Shown here: piece by piece, positions 15,214 to 24,589 of the stretch
Layout: every line of letters starts with the position of its first letter
Position numbering within the stretch: the stretch's first letter is position 1
Assembly (NCBI GenBank): GCA_044507065.1
Contig: JBIQJY010000035.1
Span: 1-36,230, forward strand
Length of the DNA stretch: 36,230 nucleotides
Direction: 5' to 3'
Source of the DNA: SCN-69-37 sp044507065
Lineage (GTDB): Bacteria; Acidobacteriota; Vicinamibacteria; Vicinamibacterales; SCN-69-37
The notes under the pieces: generated by a model
Told to the model about the DNA's origin: nothing
Database searches by the model: none
What the model saw: the letters and a program-made list of their open reading frames with translations, nothing else
Position numbers and translations under genes: made by a program

Positions 15214-16394
15214 TTCGCGTTGCGATTCTCGGATCGACCGGATCGATTGGCCGGAGTGCGCTGTCGGTGGTGGCCGCGCATCCCGACAGGCTGCAGGTGG
15301 CCGTGCTGGCCGCCGGCGAGAATGCCGCGCTACTGGCCGAGCAGGCCCGCGCGGTGAAACCCGAGGCCGTGGCCGTAGCGTCGGAGGCCGCCGGCGACCG
15401 GTTGCGGGAATGCCTGGGCGACCTGTCGATCGACGTGCTGCCGGCCGGCCCGGATGGCCTCATTGCGGCAGCCACGTATCCCGACGTCGATGTCGTGCTC
15501 TGCGCCTCATCGGGTACCGCCGGGCTCGAGGCCGCGCTGGCGGTCCTCGGCGCAGGCCGCACGCTGGCCCTGGCGAACAAGGAAGTGCTCGTGATGGCCG
15601 GCGCGCTGATGGTCGAAGCGGCGCGGCACGGCCGGGCGGCCATCCTCCCGGTCGACAGCGAGCACAACGCGATTCACCAGTGCCTCGAAGGGCACAGGCG
15701 CGCGGACGTGCGGCGGCTGATCCTCACGGCATCGGGCGGACCATTTCGCTCGTTCGACGCCGAGCGGCTCGCCCGCGTCACGCCCGACGATGCGCTGCAG
15801 CACCCGACGTGGCGGATGGGGCGGAAGATCACCATCGATTCGGCCACGCTCATGAACAAGGGCCTCGAGGTGATCGAGGCGCGCTGGCTGTTCGACACGC
15901 CTGCCGAGCGCATCGACGTGGTCGTCCATCCCCAGTCGATCGTGCACTCGATGGTCGAGTTCCTCGATGGGTCCATCATCGCGCAGCTTGGCGTGACCGA
16001 CATGCGACTGCCCATCCAGTACGCCTTCTCGTATCCCGAGCGCTGGATGGCCCCCGCTGCGCCCCTCGACATCACACGCGCCGGCTCGCTCGAGTTCCAC
16101 GCGCCGGACGTCGAGCGTTTCCCATGCCTGCGGCTGGCCTATCGTGCCCTGGAACACGGCGGTGCCTGGCCCGTCGTCCTCAATGCTGCCAACGAGGCAG
16201 CCGTGGAGGCATTCCTGGGCGGTCGCATCGGGTTCCAGTCGATTCCGGTCGTCATCGAGCGGGCCCTCGCGGCGGCCGATCACGAGCTCGGGGCACCCTC
16301 GACGCTGGCCGAGGTCAGGGCTGCGGATACGTGGAGCCGGGCCTTCTCGGACGCCACCATCGGTACGCTACCATCGTCGAAGGGGCCGCGCTGA
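15210..16394 (+). CDS. dxr: 1-deoxy-D-xylulose 5-phosphate reductoisomerase
   Basis: Second step of the MEP isoprenoid pathway: reduces and rearranges DXP to MEP with NADPH. The protein has 394 residues. NADPH loop GSTGSIGRSAL (8-18), ALANKEVLVMAG, metal and substrate residues in PVDSEHNAIHQ, TASGGPFR, RKITIDSATLMNKGLE and VVVHPQSIVHSMVEF are all present. The start is GTG 15210, overlapping the cdsA stop by four bases. It supplies precursors that ultimately feed UppS in the same run. It is the target of fosmidomycin in other bacteria. Confidence 0.96.
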   Translation: MIRVAILGSTGSIGRSALSVVAAHPDRLQVAVLAAGENAALLAEQARAVKPEAVAVASEAAGDRLRECLGDLSIDVLPAGPDGLIAAATYPDVDVVLCASSGTAGLEAALAVLGAGRTLALANKEVLVMAGALMVEAARHGRAAILPVDSEHNAIHQCLEGHRRADVRRLILTASGGPFRSFDAERLARVTPDDALQHPTWRMGRKITIDSATLMNKGLEVIEARWLFDTPAERIDVVVHPQSIVHSMVEFLDGSIIAQLGVTDMRLPIQYAFSYPERWMAPAAPLDITRAGSLEFHAPDVERFPCLRLAYRALEHGGAWPVVLNAANEAAVEAFLGGRIGFQSIPVVIERALAAADHELGAPSTLAEVRAADTWSRAFSDATIGTLPSSKGPR

Positions 16395-16398
16395 CGCC

Positions 16399-17694
16399 AT
16401 GACCACACTGCTCTCGTTCCTGTTCGTTCTGGGCGTGCTCGTTTTCGTGCACGAACTGGGGCACTTCCTCGTGGCGCGCTGGTACGGCGTGCGGGTCATT
16501 ACGTTCTCCCTGGGGTTCGGACCGAAGATCCTGAAGTTCGTCCGCGGCGGCACGGAGTACTGCGTCAGCATCGTTCCCCTCGGCGGCTACGTGAAGATGG
16601 CCGGCGAGACGGTCGAGGAGAACCGGGAAGGCGCGCCCGACGAGTTCCTGTCGAAGAGCAAGTGGGTCCGGTTTCAGGTCTACCTGGCCGGTCCGGTGAT
16701 GAACATCCTGCTCGCCATCGTGGTGCTGGCGGGGGTCCTGTCGACCGGGGCGAACGTGCCGCTCTACCGGTCGTCGGCCGCCATCGTCGGGACCGTCGTC
16801 GAGGGCAGTCCAGCCGAGGCCGCCGGTCTGCAGGTGGGCGATCGAATCGTCTCGGTCGACGGCCGCGACGTCGAGACCTGGGACGCGATGGCCCTCGAAG
16901 TGGCCACCAAGGGCGGTCGCGAACTGCAGATGGCTGTCGACCGAGGTGGCCAGAGCGTCGCGCTGCGCGTGACACCCAACGCGGTCGGGCGATACGAGAT
17001 GGGCGAGATCGGCATCGGTCCGGTGCTGCGCCCGCAGATTGTGACCGTCCGCCCGGGCTCTCCGGCCGAGCGGGGCGGCCTGCGCCCGGGCGACGCGATT
17101 CTGGCCGTGGGAGAGCGGCACCGGCCCTCGCACGAGCAGGTCATCGACGGCATCCAGGCGAGTGCCAACACGGCCCTCCCCATCGTTGTCGAACGCGACG
17201 GTGAGCAGGTCACGCTCTCGGTTACCCCGGAAGGGCCGGAGGGCGAGGGGCTGATTGGCGTCGAACTGCGCGAGATGGAAACGCGCGTCATCGATCCGTC
17301 GCTCGCCGAGGCGTTTCAGCTGAGCCTCCAGGAGAACTGGGAAAGCACGCTCTTCATCGGCCGAACGCTCCGCGGGCTCTTCACGGCGGATACACCGATG
17401 CGCCAGTTGATGGGCCCGGTGGCCATCGCGGAGCTGTCGGGGACGGCGGCCTCGGCCGGGTGGGTGGCGCTCTTCGGCCTGATGGCGGGACTCAGCCTGA
17501 ACCTGGGACTCATCAACCTGATGCCGGTTCCGGTGCTCGACGGCGGTCACATCCTGATTCTGCTCGTCGAAGGCATTGCACGGCGCGACATGAGCCTGCG
17601 CGTCAAGGAACGTGTGCTCACCGCGGGCGCCGTGGCCATCGTCCTGTTGATGGTCACCGTCATCTTCAACGACATCACCCGCCTGCTGCGCTAG
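16399..17694 (+). CDS. rseP: Site-2 intramembrane metalloprotease RseP
   Basis: Zinc protease that cuts transmembrane anti-sigma factors and leftover signal peptides within the inner membrane. The protein has 431 residues. HELGH (18-22) lies in the first membrane segment, followed by GFGPKI and PLGGYVKMAGE. Two PDZ domains follow (about 120-200 and 205-285, each with a G-D-x-I motif: VGDRIVSVDG and PGDAILAVGE). NLMPVPVLDGGHI near residue 375 supplies the third zinc ligand, and a final hydrophobic segment closes the protein. It begins 4 bases after dxr. No sigma or anti-sigma gene is adjacent, so the substrate is not indicated here. Confidence 0.95.
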   Translation: MTTLLSFLFVLGVLVFVHELGHFLVARWYGVRVITFSLGFGPKILKFVRGGTEYCVSIVPLGGYVKMAGETVEENREGAPDEFLSKSKWVRFQVYLAGPVMNILLAIVVLAGVLSTGANVPLYRSSAAIVGTVVEGSPAEAAGLQVGDRIVSVDGRDVETWDAMALEVATKGGRELQMAVDRGGQSVALRVTPNAVGRYEMGEIGIGPVLRPQIVTVRPGSPAERGGLRPGDAILAVGERHRPSHEQVIDGIQASANTALPIVVERDGEQVTLSVTPEGPEGEGLIGVELREMETRVIDPSLAEAFQLSLQENWESTLFIGRTLRGLFTADTPMRQLMGPVAIAELSGTAASAGWVALFGLMAGLSLNLGLINLMPVPVLDGGHILILLVEGIARRDMSLRVKERVLTAGAVAIVLLMVTVIFNDITRLLR

Positions 17695-17833
17695 CGCGGA
17701 GGGGCGACCCGTCGGGTTCGACGCGCGCGGCTTCGTGCTAGCATGCGCGAGACTTTCCTCACTGTTTCATCCAGTCGTCCACGCAAGATGTCCTGCGGGG
17801 TGGCGGCGCGAGCCGCGTCCCGGGAGTGCTGCC

Positions 17834-18157
17834 ATGGTGATTCGACGGGTCGACCCGGTATCGTGCGCGAAACTGATGGGCGTGTGTTACGCGCTCATGG
17901 GGCTCCTGATTGGCGCCTTCTTCTCGCTGCTGTTTGCCGGCCTCGGCAGTGCGATGGGGGCCACGGAGGGGATGGAAGCGTCGGGGCTGGTGGGCGTGAT
18001 CTTCGGCGCGGGGGCGATTGTCGCCCTGCCGATCATGTACGGGATCATGGGGTTCGTTGGCGGCGCCATTGGCGCGCTGGTCTACAACGCCGTGGCGGGC
18101 TGGATTGGTGGCGTGCAGATCGACATCGAACCCCAGGCCGTACGCGCGGTGGAGTGA
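17834..18157 (+). CDS. Small glycine-rich membrane protein, function unknown
   Basis: The protein has 107 residues, starting at ATG 17834 with GGGAG 7-8 bases upstream. After a short cytoplasmic-looking IRRVDPVSCAKLM come a hydrophobic segment (about 14-37) and a long Gly/Ala-rich hydrophobic stretch (about 50-92), probably two further passes. It ends with GGVQIDIEP. I recall similar IRRV-P-S-A-K proteins in other bacteria but know no function. The longer frame from 17735 has no support. It is convergent with glk, with only two bases between the stops. The 139-base gap after rseP holds a weak TAGCAT box (17739-17744) and nothing else recognised. Confidence 0.7.
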   Translation: MVIRRVDPVSCAKLMGVCYALMGLLIGAFFSLLFAGLGSAMGATEGMEASGLVGVIFGAGAIVALPIMYGIMGFVGGAIGALVYNAVAGWIGGVQIDIEPQAVRAVE

Positions 18158-18159
18158 GC

Positions 18160-19158
18160 TTACATCTCGCCGGCGTCCTCGAGGCCGGCCGCGCGCACGG
18201 CGGCGCCCAGCAGTCCGGCGGCCGGGTTGAGGATCACCTGCACAGGGAGCGTGCGCAGCAGGTCGACCATCGGTTCCTTGTCGAGGAACGCGCCCATGAA
18301 CCCGCCACCCGTGATGGCCGGCAGAATCTTCGGAGCGATCCCGCCGCCGATGTAGACGCCGGCGGTGGCCATGTAGCGGAGGGCGAGGTTGCCGGCCTCG
18401 GCGCCGTAGGCGGCCACGAACATGTCGAGGGCTTCCACACACCGGGGGCAACGCTTCTCGAGCGCACTGGCGCTGACGGCGGCAGCCAGTTCCGCGTCGT
18501 CGGTGTTGCCGGGAATCTGACTGCACGCGTTCTTCGCCGACTTTGCCTGATGCGTGAACCGGAACACGTTGATCAGGCCCCGGCCGGAAATCACCCGTTC
18601 GACTTCGACGCGGCCGTGGTTGCGGATGAGTTCGGCCGCCAGTTCCAGTTCCCGGGCGGTGCGCGCGGAGAAGTCCGCGTGACCGCCTTCGGATGCGGCG
18701 GGAACGAACGTGCCGTTCATGTTGTGCAGGAGCGCTTCCCCAAGCCCGGTGCCGGCGGCAATCACGGCCGCGTTTCCCGTGGGGTCGGCAATTCCCTCCT
18801 GCAACACGTGCAGTTCCTCGGGTTCGAGTACCGGGATGCATGAGGCCATGGCCTCGAGATCGTTGACGAGCAGGGCGGGGCAGCCGCCGAGCCGCTGCGC
18901 AATGGCCCCCGCGTCCGCAATCCAGGGCGCGCTGGTCAACCGTGCGATGCTGCCGTTGACAGGTCCGGCGATGCCGGCGCACAGGGCGTCTATCGGATCG
19001 CGCCGCGTCTCGTCGAGGAACGTCTCGACGAGCTCCTCGAAGCTCTCGAAGTCGACCGTCACGTACTCGCGCGTGACGATGGCGACGGGCCGATCGGCGT
19101 TGTGCTCGAACAGGCCCACCAGCGTTTTCGTTCCTCCGATATCGGCTGCCAGCAGCAT
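18160..19158 (-). CDS. glk: Glucokinase (Glk family)
   Basis: Phosphorylates glucose with ATP. The protein has 332 residues and the hexokinase/actin fold. The phosphate-1 loop is ADIGGTKTLVGLFE (5-18); sugar-site residues follow in CAGIAGPVNG, LVNDLEAMA and ASEGGHADFSAR; AAGTGLGEALL gives the adenosine-side glycine motif. It belongs to the E. coli-type Glk family rather than the ROK family, since the ROK cysteine-rich zinc motif is missing. It starts at ATG complement 19158-19156 with TATCAT 7 bases upstream. Confidence 0.92.
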   Translation of the reverse strand: MLLAADIGGTKTLVGLFEHNADRPVAIVTREYVTVDFESFEELVETFLDETRRDPIDALCAGIAGPVNGSIARLTSAPWIADAGAIAQRLGGCPALLVNDLEAMASCIPVLEPEELHVLQEGIADPTGNAAVIAAGTGLGEALLHNMNGTFVPAASEGGHADFSARTARELELAAELIRNHGRVEVERVISGRGLINVFRFTHQAKSAKNACSQIPGNTDDAELAAAVSASALEKRCPRCVEALDMFVAAYGAEAGNLALRYMATAGVYIGGGIAPKILPAITGGGFMGAFLDKEPMVDLLRTLPVQVILNPAAGLLGAAVRAAGLEDAGEM

Positions 19159-19165
19159 GCCCTTG

Positions 19166-19171
19166 ATGATA
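19166..19171 (-). promoter_or_regulatory. -10 hexamer for glk (leaderless type)
   Basis: TATCAT on the minus strand (5 of 6) ends 7 bases before the ATG. AAGGG lies in between but is too close to the ATG to act as a good Shine-Dalgarno. Confidence 0.5.
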
Positions 19172-19260
19172 GTCGGTCGGCCGGTGGAAGCGGATGACGA
19201 ATCCGTCTCTTGACTTCGCGCGCCTCTCGCAGCATCGTGGCGGTACGCGTGCCGGTTACT

Positions 19261-20310
19261 GTGCCTTCATTCGATAGACATTTCGCCGGGCAGCATGTGG
19301 CGCTCGTCGGCCGCCTCAGCGTGCTGTCGCGGCGCGAGGTCCGCTCGATCGTGGAGCGTCTTGGCGGGCTGTTTTCGCCCGACGTGACGCCCAGGACATC
19401 CGTCGTCATCGCCGGCGCCGATGCGGCGCCGTTCGATGCCCCCGCACGCGTGATCACTGAAGCCGATTTGTGCGCGCTGGCCGGCCTGCCCGACATCGAG
19501 ACCCTGCGCGGTCAGTACTATTCGGCGCGCGACCTGCGAGGCATGTATCCGGTCCTGCGCGACGAGCACCTTCGCTACCTCGAGAAGTGGGGGCTCGTCC
19601 GGCCCGTGGTGGGCCGCTACTCGTTTGCCGACCTGCACGTGCTGCGCCAGGCCGCCGGGGAGATCGAACGGGGAGCGCCGCTGCCCGGCCTGCTGCGCAG
19701 CCTGTCGGCCGAGGCGCAGGGGCAGCTCGAGCTCGACTTCCAGCCGCGCACCGAGCGTCCCCCCGCCCGCGTCGTCGCGCTGCCGGCACGTGAGGCGCCG
19801 GCAAAGCCAACCGCCGGCAGCGAGCGCGAGCGCCTGCTGGCCACCGCCAATCAGATGCTCGCCACGAAGTACTTTCTCGAGGGGGCGGAGCTCGACGATG
19901 GCAGCGACCGCGATCTGGACGGCGCGGCGGGCGCCTATCGACGCGCGGCACTGTTCGATCCGCAGCTCGTGCCGGCCATCGTCAATCTGGCCAACATCTA
20001 CTACGAACGCGATCAGCTCGTCGAAGCCGAGGCGCTCTACGAGAAGGCCATTCGCGTGGACGCTGAATGCTTCGAGGCGTTCTTCAACCTCGGCAACATC
20101 CACCACGACCTGGGTCGGTTTACCGAGGCCATCGGGGCCTATCGCGACGCGCTTGCCATCAATCCCGCCTACCCGGAAGCGCACTTCTACCTGGCGGTGA
20201 CGCTCGAGAAGATCGGACGGTCCGCCGATGCGCGCGCGCACTGGCGCGAGTACCGGCTGCTGGCCCCCGATGGCGAGTTCGTCGAACTCGCGCGCGAATT
20301 CTCCGAGTAG
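19261..20310 (+). CDS. BRCT-like / MerR-type HTH / tetratricopeptide-repeat fusion protein
   Basis: The protein has 349 residues from GTG 19261; TTG 19210 would add 17 residues, but its TTGACT may instead be a -35 box (with CATCGT at 19233-19238). In order: residues about 7-75 look like a BRCT domain (FAGQHVALVGRLSVLSRREVRSIVERLGG, broken here only by length, then TSVVIAG and ITEADLCAL). Residues about 86-130 resemble a MerR-type winged helix (YYSARDLRGMYP, RYLEKWGLVRP, YSFADLHVLRQA). A Pro/Ala linker spans about 150-190. Three TPR units lie at about 220-332 (AAGAYRRAALFDPQ, AEALYEKAIRVDAE, AIGAYRDALAINP). There is no enzyme motif. It probably acts as a DNA- or partner-binding scaffold or regulator; this is inference from the domains. 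Confidence 0.72.
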   Translation: MPSFDRHFAGQHVALVGRLSVLSRREVRSIVERLGGLFSPDVTPRTSVVIAGADAAPFDAPARVITEADLCALAGLPDIETLRGQYYSARDLRGMYPVLRDEHLRYLEKWGLVRPVVGRYSFADLHVLRQAAGEIERGAPLPGLLRSLSAEAQGQLELDFQPRTERPPARVVALPAREAPAKPTAGSERERLLATANQMLATKYFLEGAELDDGSDRDLDGAAGAYRRAALFDPQLVPAIVNLANIYYERDQLVEAEALYEKAIRVDAECFEAFFNLGNIHHDLGRFTEAIGAYRDALAINPAYPEAHFYLAVTLEKIGRSADARAHWREYRLLAPDGEFVELAREFSE

Positions 20311-20318
20311 AACGGGAA

Positions 20319-21599
<1,281 letters not shown>

Positions 21600-21610
21600 A
21601 ATGATGCGGT

Positions 21611-21832
21611 CTAGCGGGCCCGGAATGTGATGATGCCCCGGACGGGGTCGTACGGGGAGATGCCGACCGTGACGCGATCGCCCGGGACAACCTTGATGCG
21701 GAATCGACGCATGCGGCCGCTCAACTGCGCCAGCACCTCGTGGCCGCCCGAATCCACCTGCACGCGATAGAGCCCGCCGCTGTGAACGGCCACCACCGTG
21801 CCCTGGATGTCAATCAGATCGTCCTTGCTCAA
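21611..21832 (-). CDS. infA: Translation initiation factor IF-1
   Basis: The protein has 73 residues and the S1/OB fold that occupies the ribosomal A site during initiation. DDLIDIQGTVVAV, GHEVLAQLSGRMRRFRI, PGDRVTV and the near-invariant SPYDPVRGIITFR are all recognisable. The start is TTG at complement 21832-21830, supported by AAGGAG at complement 21843-21838, 5 bases away. The usual infA neighbours (secY, map, rpmJ) are absent; here it precedes a DEAD-box helicase gene. It may be one of several infA copies in the genome. Confidence 0.95.
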   Translation of the reverse strand: MSKDDLIDIQGTVVAVHSGGLYRVQVDSGGHEVLAQLSGRMRRFRIKVVPGDRVTVGISPYDPVRGIITFRAR

Positions 21833-21858
21833 ATGCGCTCCTTGTCAGACAACTGAGA

Positions 21859-21864
21859 ATCATA
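21859..21864 (-). promoter_or_regulatory. Extended -10 promoter of infA-helicase
   Basis: TGTTATGAT on the minus strand is an extended -10 (TG-N-TATGAT). It would start a leader of about 20 bases that includes AAGGAG before the TTG. This is a conventional leadered gene, in contrast to its neighbours. Confidence 0.55.
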
Positions 21865-21888
21865 ACATTTGCAGGCCACCGGCGCCCC

Positions 21889-24507
21889 TCAGAGCCGCCT
21901 GACGGCGTCTTCAACCTCCGTGGCGAGGGCCGCATAGTCGTCGCCGCGCAGGCGCAGCGGCGGGCCGAAGGCCACCCGGACGGGGCCCTTCACGGGCCAC
22001 TTCATACTCTTGTGGAGCACCTTTTCGAGCCCGTCCAGCCGCACGGGGACGACCGGAAGCCCGAGCCGGGCGCCCATCATCCCGACCCCGGGCAAAAACC
22101 GGTCGATTGCCCCGTCGTCGGTCCGCCGTCCCTCGGGAAACAGGAGCACCGAGTAGCCGTCGGCCGCCACCTCGCCCACGTACCGGAGAGTCTGCCGCGT
22201 CCCGGCCTCGCGCTGGGGCAGCGGAAACGCGTTGAAGAACTGACAGGCGAGCAGGTACCAGAGCGTGCTCATCCAGCGTTCCCGGCGGCTCCGCCCGGCG
22301 GGAGCGAAGTGCGCGGCGAAAAACTCCTTCGCCATGGCCGGGGCCACCCGGTACCGCCACGCCGGCGGCAGCGCCAGCAGGATGGCCGGCGTGTCCATGT
22401 GGCTCTGGTGATTTGCCGCGAACAGTACCGGACCGTCGATGCGCGCGAGGTGCTCCAGGCCTTCGACCTTCATCCTCATGAACAGGCGCCCGAGCGGCAG
22501 GATCCATGTCGGGAGGCTGATCCGCCGCAACAGCCACGAGGCCCGCGTGCGGTTCCACGAGGGAAAATCGATCGTCGTCGCCGGTCGCCTCTCGTCCCCC
22601 GGCCGCTCGCTCGGCGCCCGATGATGGGCGCCCGTGCCGGCAATTGCCGGGGCCGCCGGAGTACGGCGGTCGGCCGACAGCAGCTGCTCGAGTTCGCCGA
22701 GGCTCCGTTCACCCGTCAGCATCGATTCGTCGAGCGTCGTCTGGAACGCTTCCTCGAGGGCCATCATCAGCTCGACGCGATCGAGCGAGCTCAGTCCCAG
22801 TTCGTCGAGCGTCGTGGCATTCGTGGGTGTCGTGCCCCCGCTGAACCGCGCGACGACGTCGACGAGCGACGCGCCACCCGACGCGCGCGCTGACGCCGGT
22901 GCTCCCGTACCGCTGCTGACCCATCGCTGGATCTCACGGCGCTTCAGCTTCTGGGTGCCTTCCGTTCGCGGCAGCAGGCCGTCCGGCCAGATCGACGTGC
23001 TCCACACGCGCTGGTGATCCTCGAGGCCGGCGTTCGCACCGCGCACGATGGCCTTGAGGTCGGCGCCCTCCTCGAGCACCAGCACCGCATGGATACGCTC
23101 CTCGCCGTCGACCGTCGCGCCCACGACGGCCGCGTCCTTTGTCCCCGGCTGGCTCAGCAGCGCACGTTCGACATCCTCCGGAAAGACATTGAGGCCCTGC
23201 GACGTGACGATCATCTCCTTCTTGCGGCCCTTGATGAGCAGCCGCCCGGACGGATCGATCTCGCCGATGTCGCCCGTGTGGAACCATCCGTCGACGAACG
23301 CGCTGTCGGCTTCGGCGGCCGCCACGTCGCTCGTGCCCTCGGGCCGGTAATAGCCGGACGTCACGTTCTCGCCCTGGACGAGGATCTCGCCGTCGGCCGC
23401 GATCTTCACCTTCACGCCGGCGATGGGTGTGCCGACCGTGCCCTTCGATGCGCGAAGCGGGTGGTTGAGCGTGACGATGGGTGCCGTTTCCGTCAGGCCG
23501 TAGCCCTGGACGACGAGGAATCCGAGCTTGCGCCAGAACGCCTCGAGCGTCGGGTCGAGCGGGGCGGCGCCGCAGACGATGCACCAGAACTTCCAGCCGA
23601 ACAGCCGATGGACGTCGCGATAGTGCCACCAGCGCCAGGCCCAGTGGCGACCGGCGAGCGCGTCGGGCCCGGACGTGGCCGGCGACACGCGCTCGACGTG
23701 TTCGCGCAGCACGTCGAGCACCTTGGGCACGCAGACGAGAACCGACACGCGGCGCGTCTTGATTTGCCGGAGGATCTCGGTGGGGCTGTACCCGTGCGAG
23801 AAGACCACGGTGCCCGAGAGCATCGGGGGCACGAACGTCGCCATCGACTGGCCGAACATGTGGCTGAGCGGCAGCAGGTTCAGGAAGCGGATCGGATGGA
23901 ACGGCCGCGCGTACCGCCTGTACTTCGCTATCTCGCGTTCGATCGGGATGATGTTGGCGAGGACGTTGCGGTGCGTGATCGTGACGCCCTTGGGATCGGC
24001 AGTGGCCCCCGACGTGAAGATGATTTCAGCGAGCGACGTTCCATCGGGCGATCCGGCGGGTCGCCACGGCGTGTCCGCGTCGGCGGCCGTGGCGCCGCTC
24101 GTCGATCCGTCGTCCGGCACGACGTCGGCCAGCTGCCAGACCTCGCCTGTGGCATCGGAGGGCACTTCGCCTTCGTTGCCGGTGAGCACGATCTTCGCGC
24201 GAACGATCCCGCTGATGCGCGACAGCAGCTCACCCGATGCCCGGAAGTCGACAGGTACCACGACCGCGCGGATGAGCAGGCATGCCCAGAAGGCCACCAC
24301 CCATTCGGTGCGGTTCTCGGACCAGATGACGACCTTGTCGCCGGGCGCAACGCCCGCCTCCACGAGCTTTCGCCCGAACGAGCGCGCTGCCGCGGCCACC
24401 TCGCGGTAGCTGGCCCGTCGCACGCGGTAGCCATCGTCGTGGACGATGAAGGTGTCGTCGCTGCGGGAGATGTCCTCGAAGAAATCGAGGAGGCTGTCGC
24501 GCGCCAT
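21889..24507 (-). CDS. Three-domain fusion: acyl-CoA/acyl-ACP synthetase, acyl carrier domain, 1-acylglycerol-phosphate acyltransferase
   Basis: The protein has 872 residues. Residues 1-535 form an adenylating (ANL) enzyme: FTSGATADPKGV (164-175, P-loop), GYGLTET (335-341), GWFHTGDIGEID (407-418), KGRKKEMI (426-433) and the catalytic-lysine region near 520. Residues 545-612 form an acyl carrier domain, with LGLSSLDRVEL (570-580) giving Ser574 as probable phosphopantetheine site. Residues 650-872 form a PlsC-type acyltransferase, with NHQSHMD (699-705), FPEGRRT (790-796) and VVPVRL (819-824). The layout suggests that a fatty acid is activated, loaded onto the internal carrier and transferred to a lysophospholipid, as E. 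coli Aas does with its domains in the opposite order. ATG complement 24507-24505 is chosen over the 64-codon longer frame, which would overlap the divergent hydrolase gene. Confidence 0.88.
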   Translation of the reverse strand: MARDSLLDFFEDISRSDDTFIVHDDGYRVRRASYREVAAAARSFGRKLVEAGVAPGDKVVIWSENRTEWVVAFWACLLIRAVVVPVDFRASGELLSRISGIVRAKIVLTGNEGEVPSDATGEVWQLADVVPDDGSTSGATAADADTPWRPAGSPDGTSLAEIIFTSGATADPKGVTITHRNVLANIIPIEREIAKYRRYARPFHPIRFLNLLPLSHMFGQSMATFVPPMLSGTVVFSHGYSPTEILRQIKTRRVSVLVCVPKVLDVLREHVERVSPATSGPDALAGRHWAWRWWHYRDVHRLFGWKFWCIVCGAAPLDPTLEAFWRKLGFLVVQGYGLTETAPIVTLNHPLRASKGTVGTPIAGVKVKIAADGEILVQGENVTSGYYRPEGTSDVAAAEADSAFVDGWFHTGDIGEIDPSGRLLIKGRKKEMIVTSQGLNVFPEDVERALLSQPGTKDAAVVGATVDGEERIHAVLVLEEGADLKAIVRGANAGLEDHQRVWSTSIWPDGLLPRTEGTQKLKRREIQRWVSSGTGAPASARASGGASLVDVVARFSGGTTPTNATTLDELGLSSLDRVELMMALEEAFQTTLDESMLTGERSLGELEQLLSADRRTPAAPAIAGTGAHHRAPSERPGDERRPATTIDFPSWNRTRASWLLRRISLPTWILPLGRLFMRMKVEGLEHLARIDGPVLFAANHQSHMDTPAILLALPPAWRYRVAPAMAKEFFAAHFAPAGRSRRERWMSTLWYLLACQFFNAFPLPQREAGTRQTLRYVGEVAADGYSVLLFPEGRRTDDGAIDRFLPGVGMMGARLGLPVVPVRLDGLEKVLHKSMKWPVKGPVRVAFGPPLRLRGDDYAALATEVEDAVRRL

Positions 24508-24516
24508 GTGGGGCCC

Positions 24517-24522
24517 ATCATA
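24517..24522 (-). promoter_or_regulatory. -10 hexamer for the synthetase/ACP/acyltransferase gene (leaderless type)
   Basis: TATGAT on the minus strand (5 of 6) ends 9 bases before the ATG. No Shine-Dalgarno is seen. Confidence 0.55.
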
Positions 24523-24589
24523 ACGGGCGGGACCACTGCCGCCGCGAGCGGGACATAATAGCGGCTCGCCTGTCCCCTTGGAGGAGACC

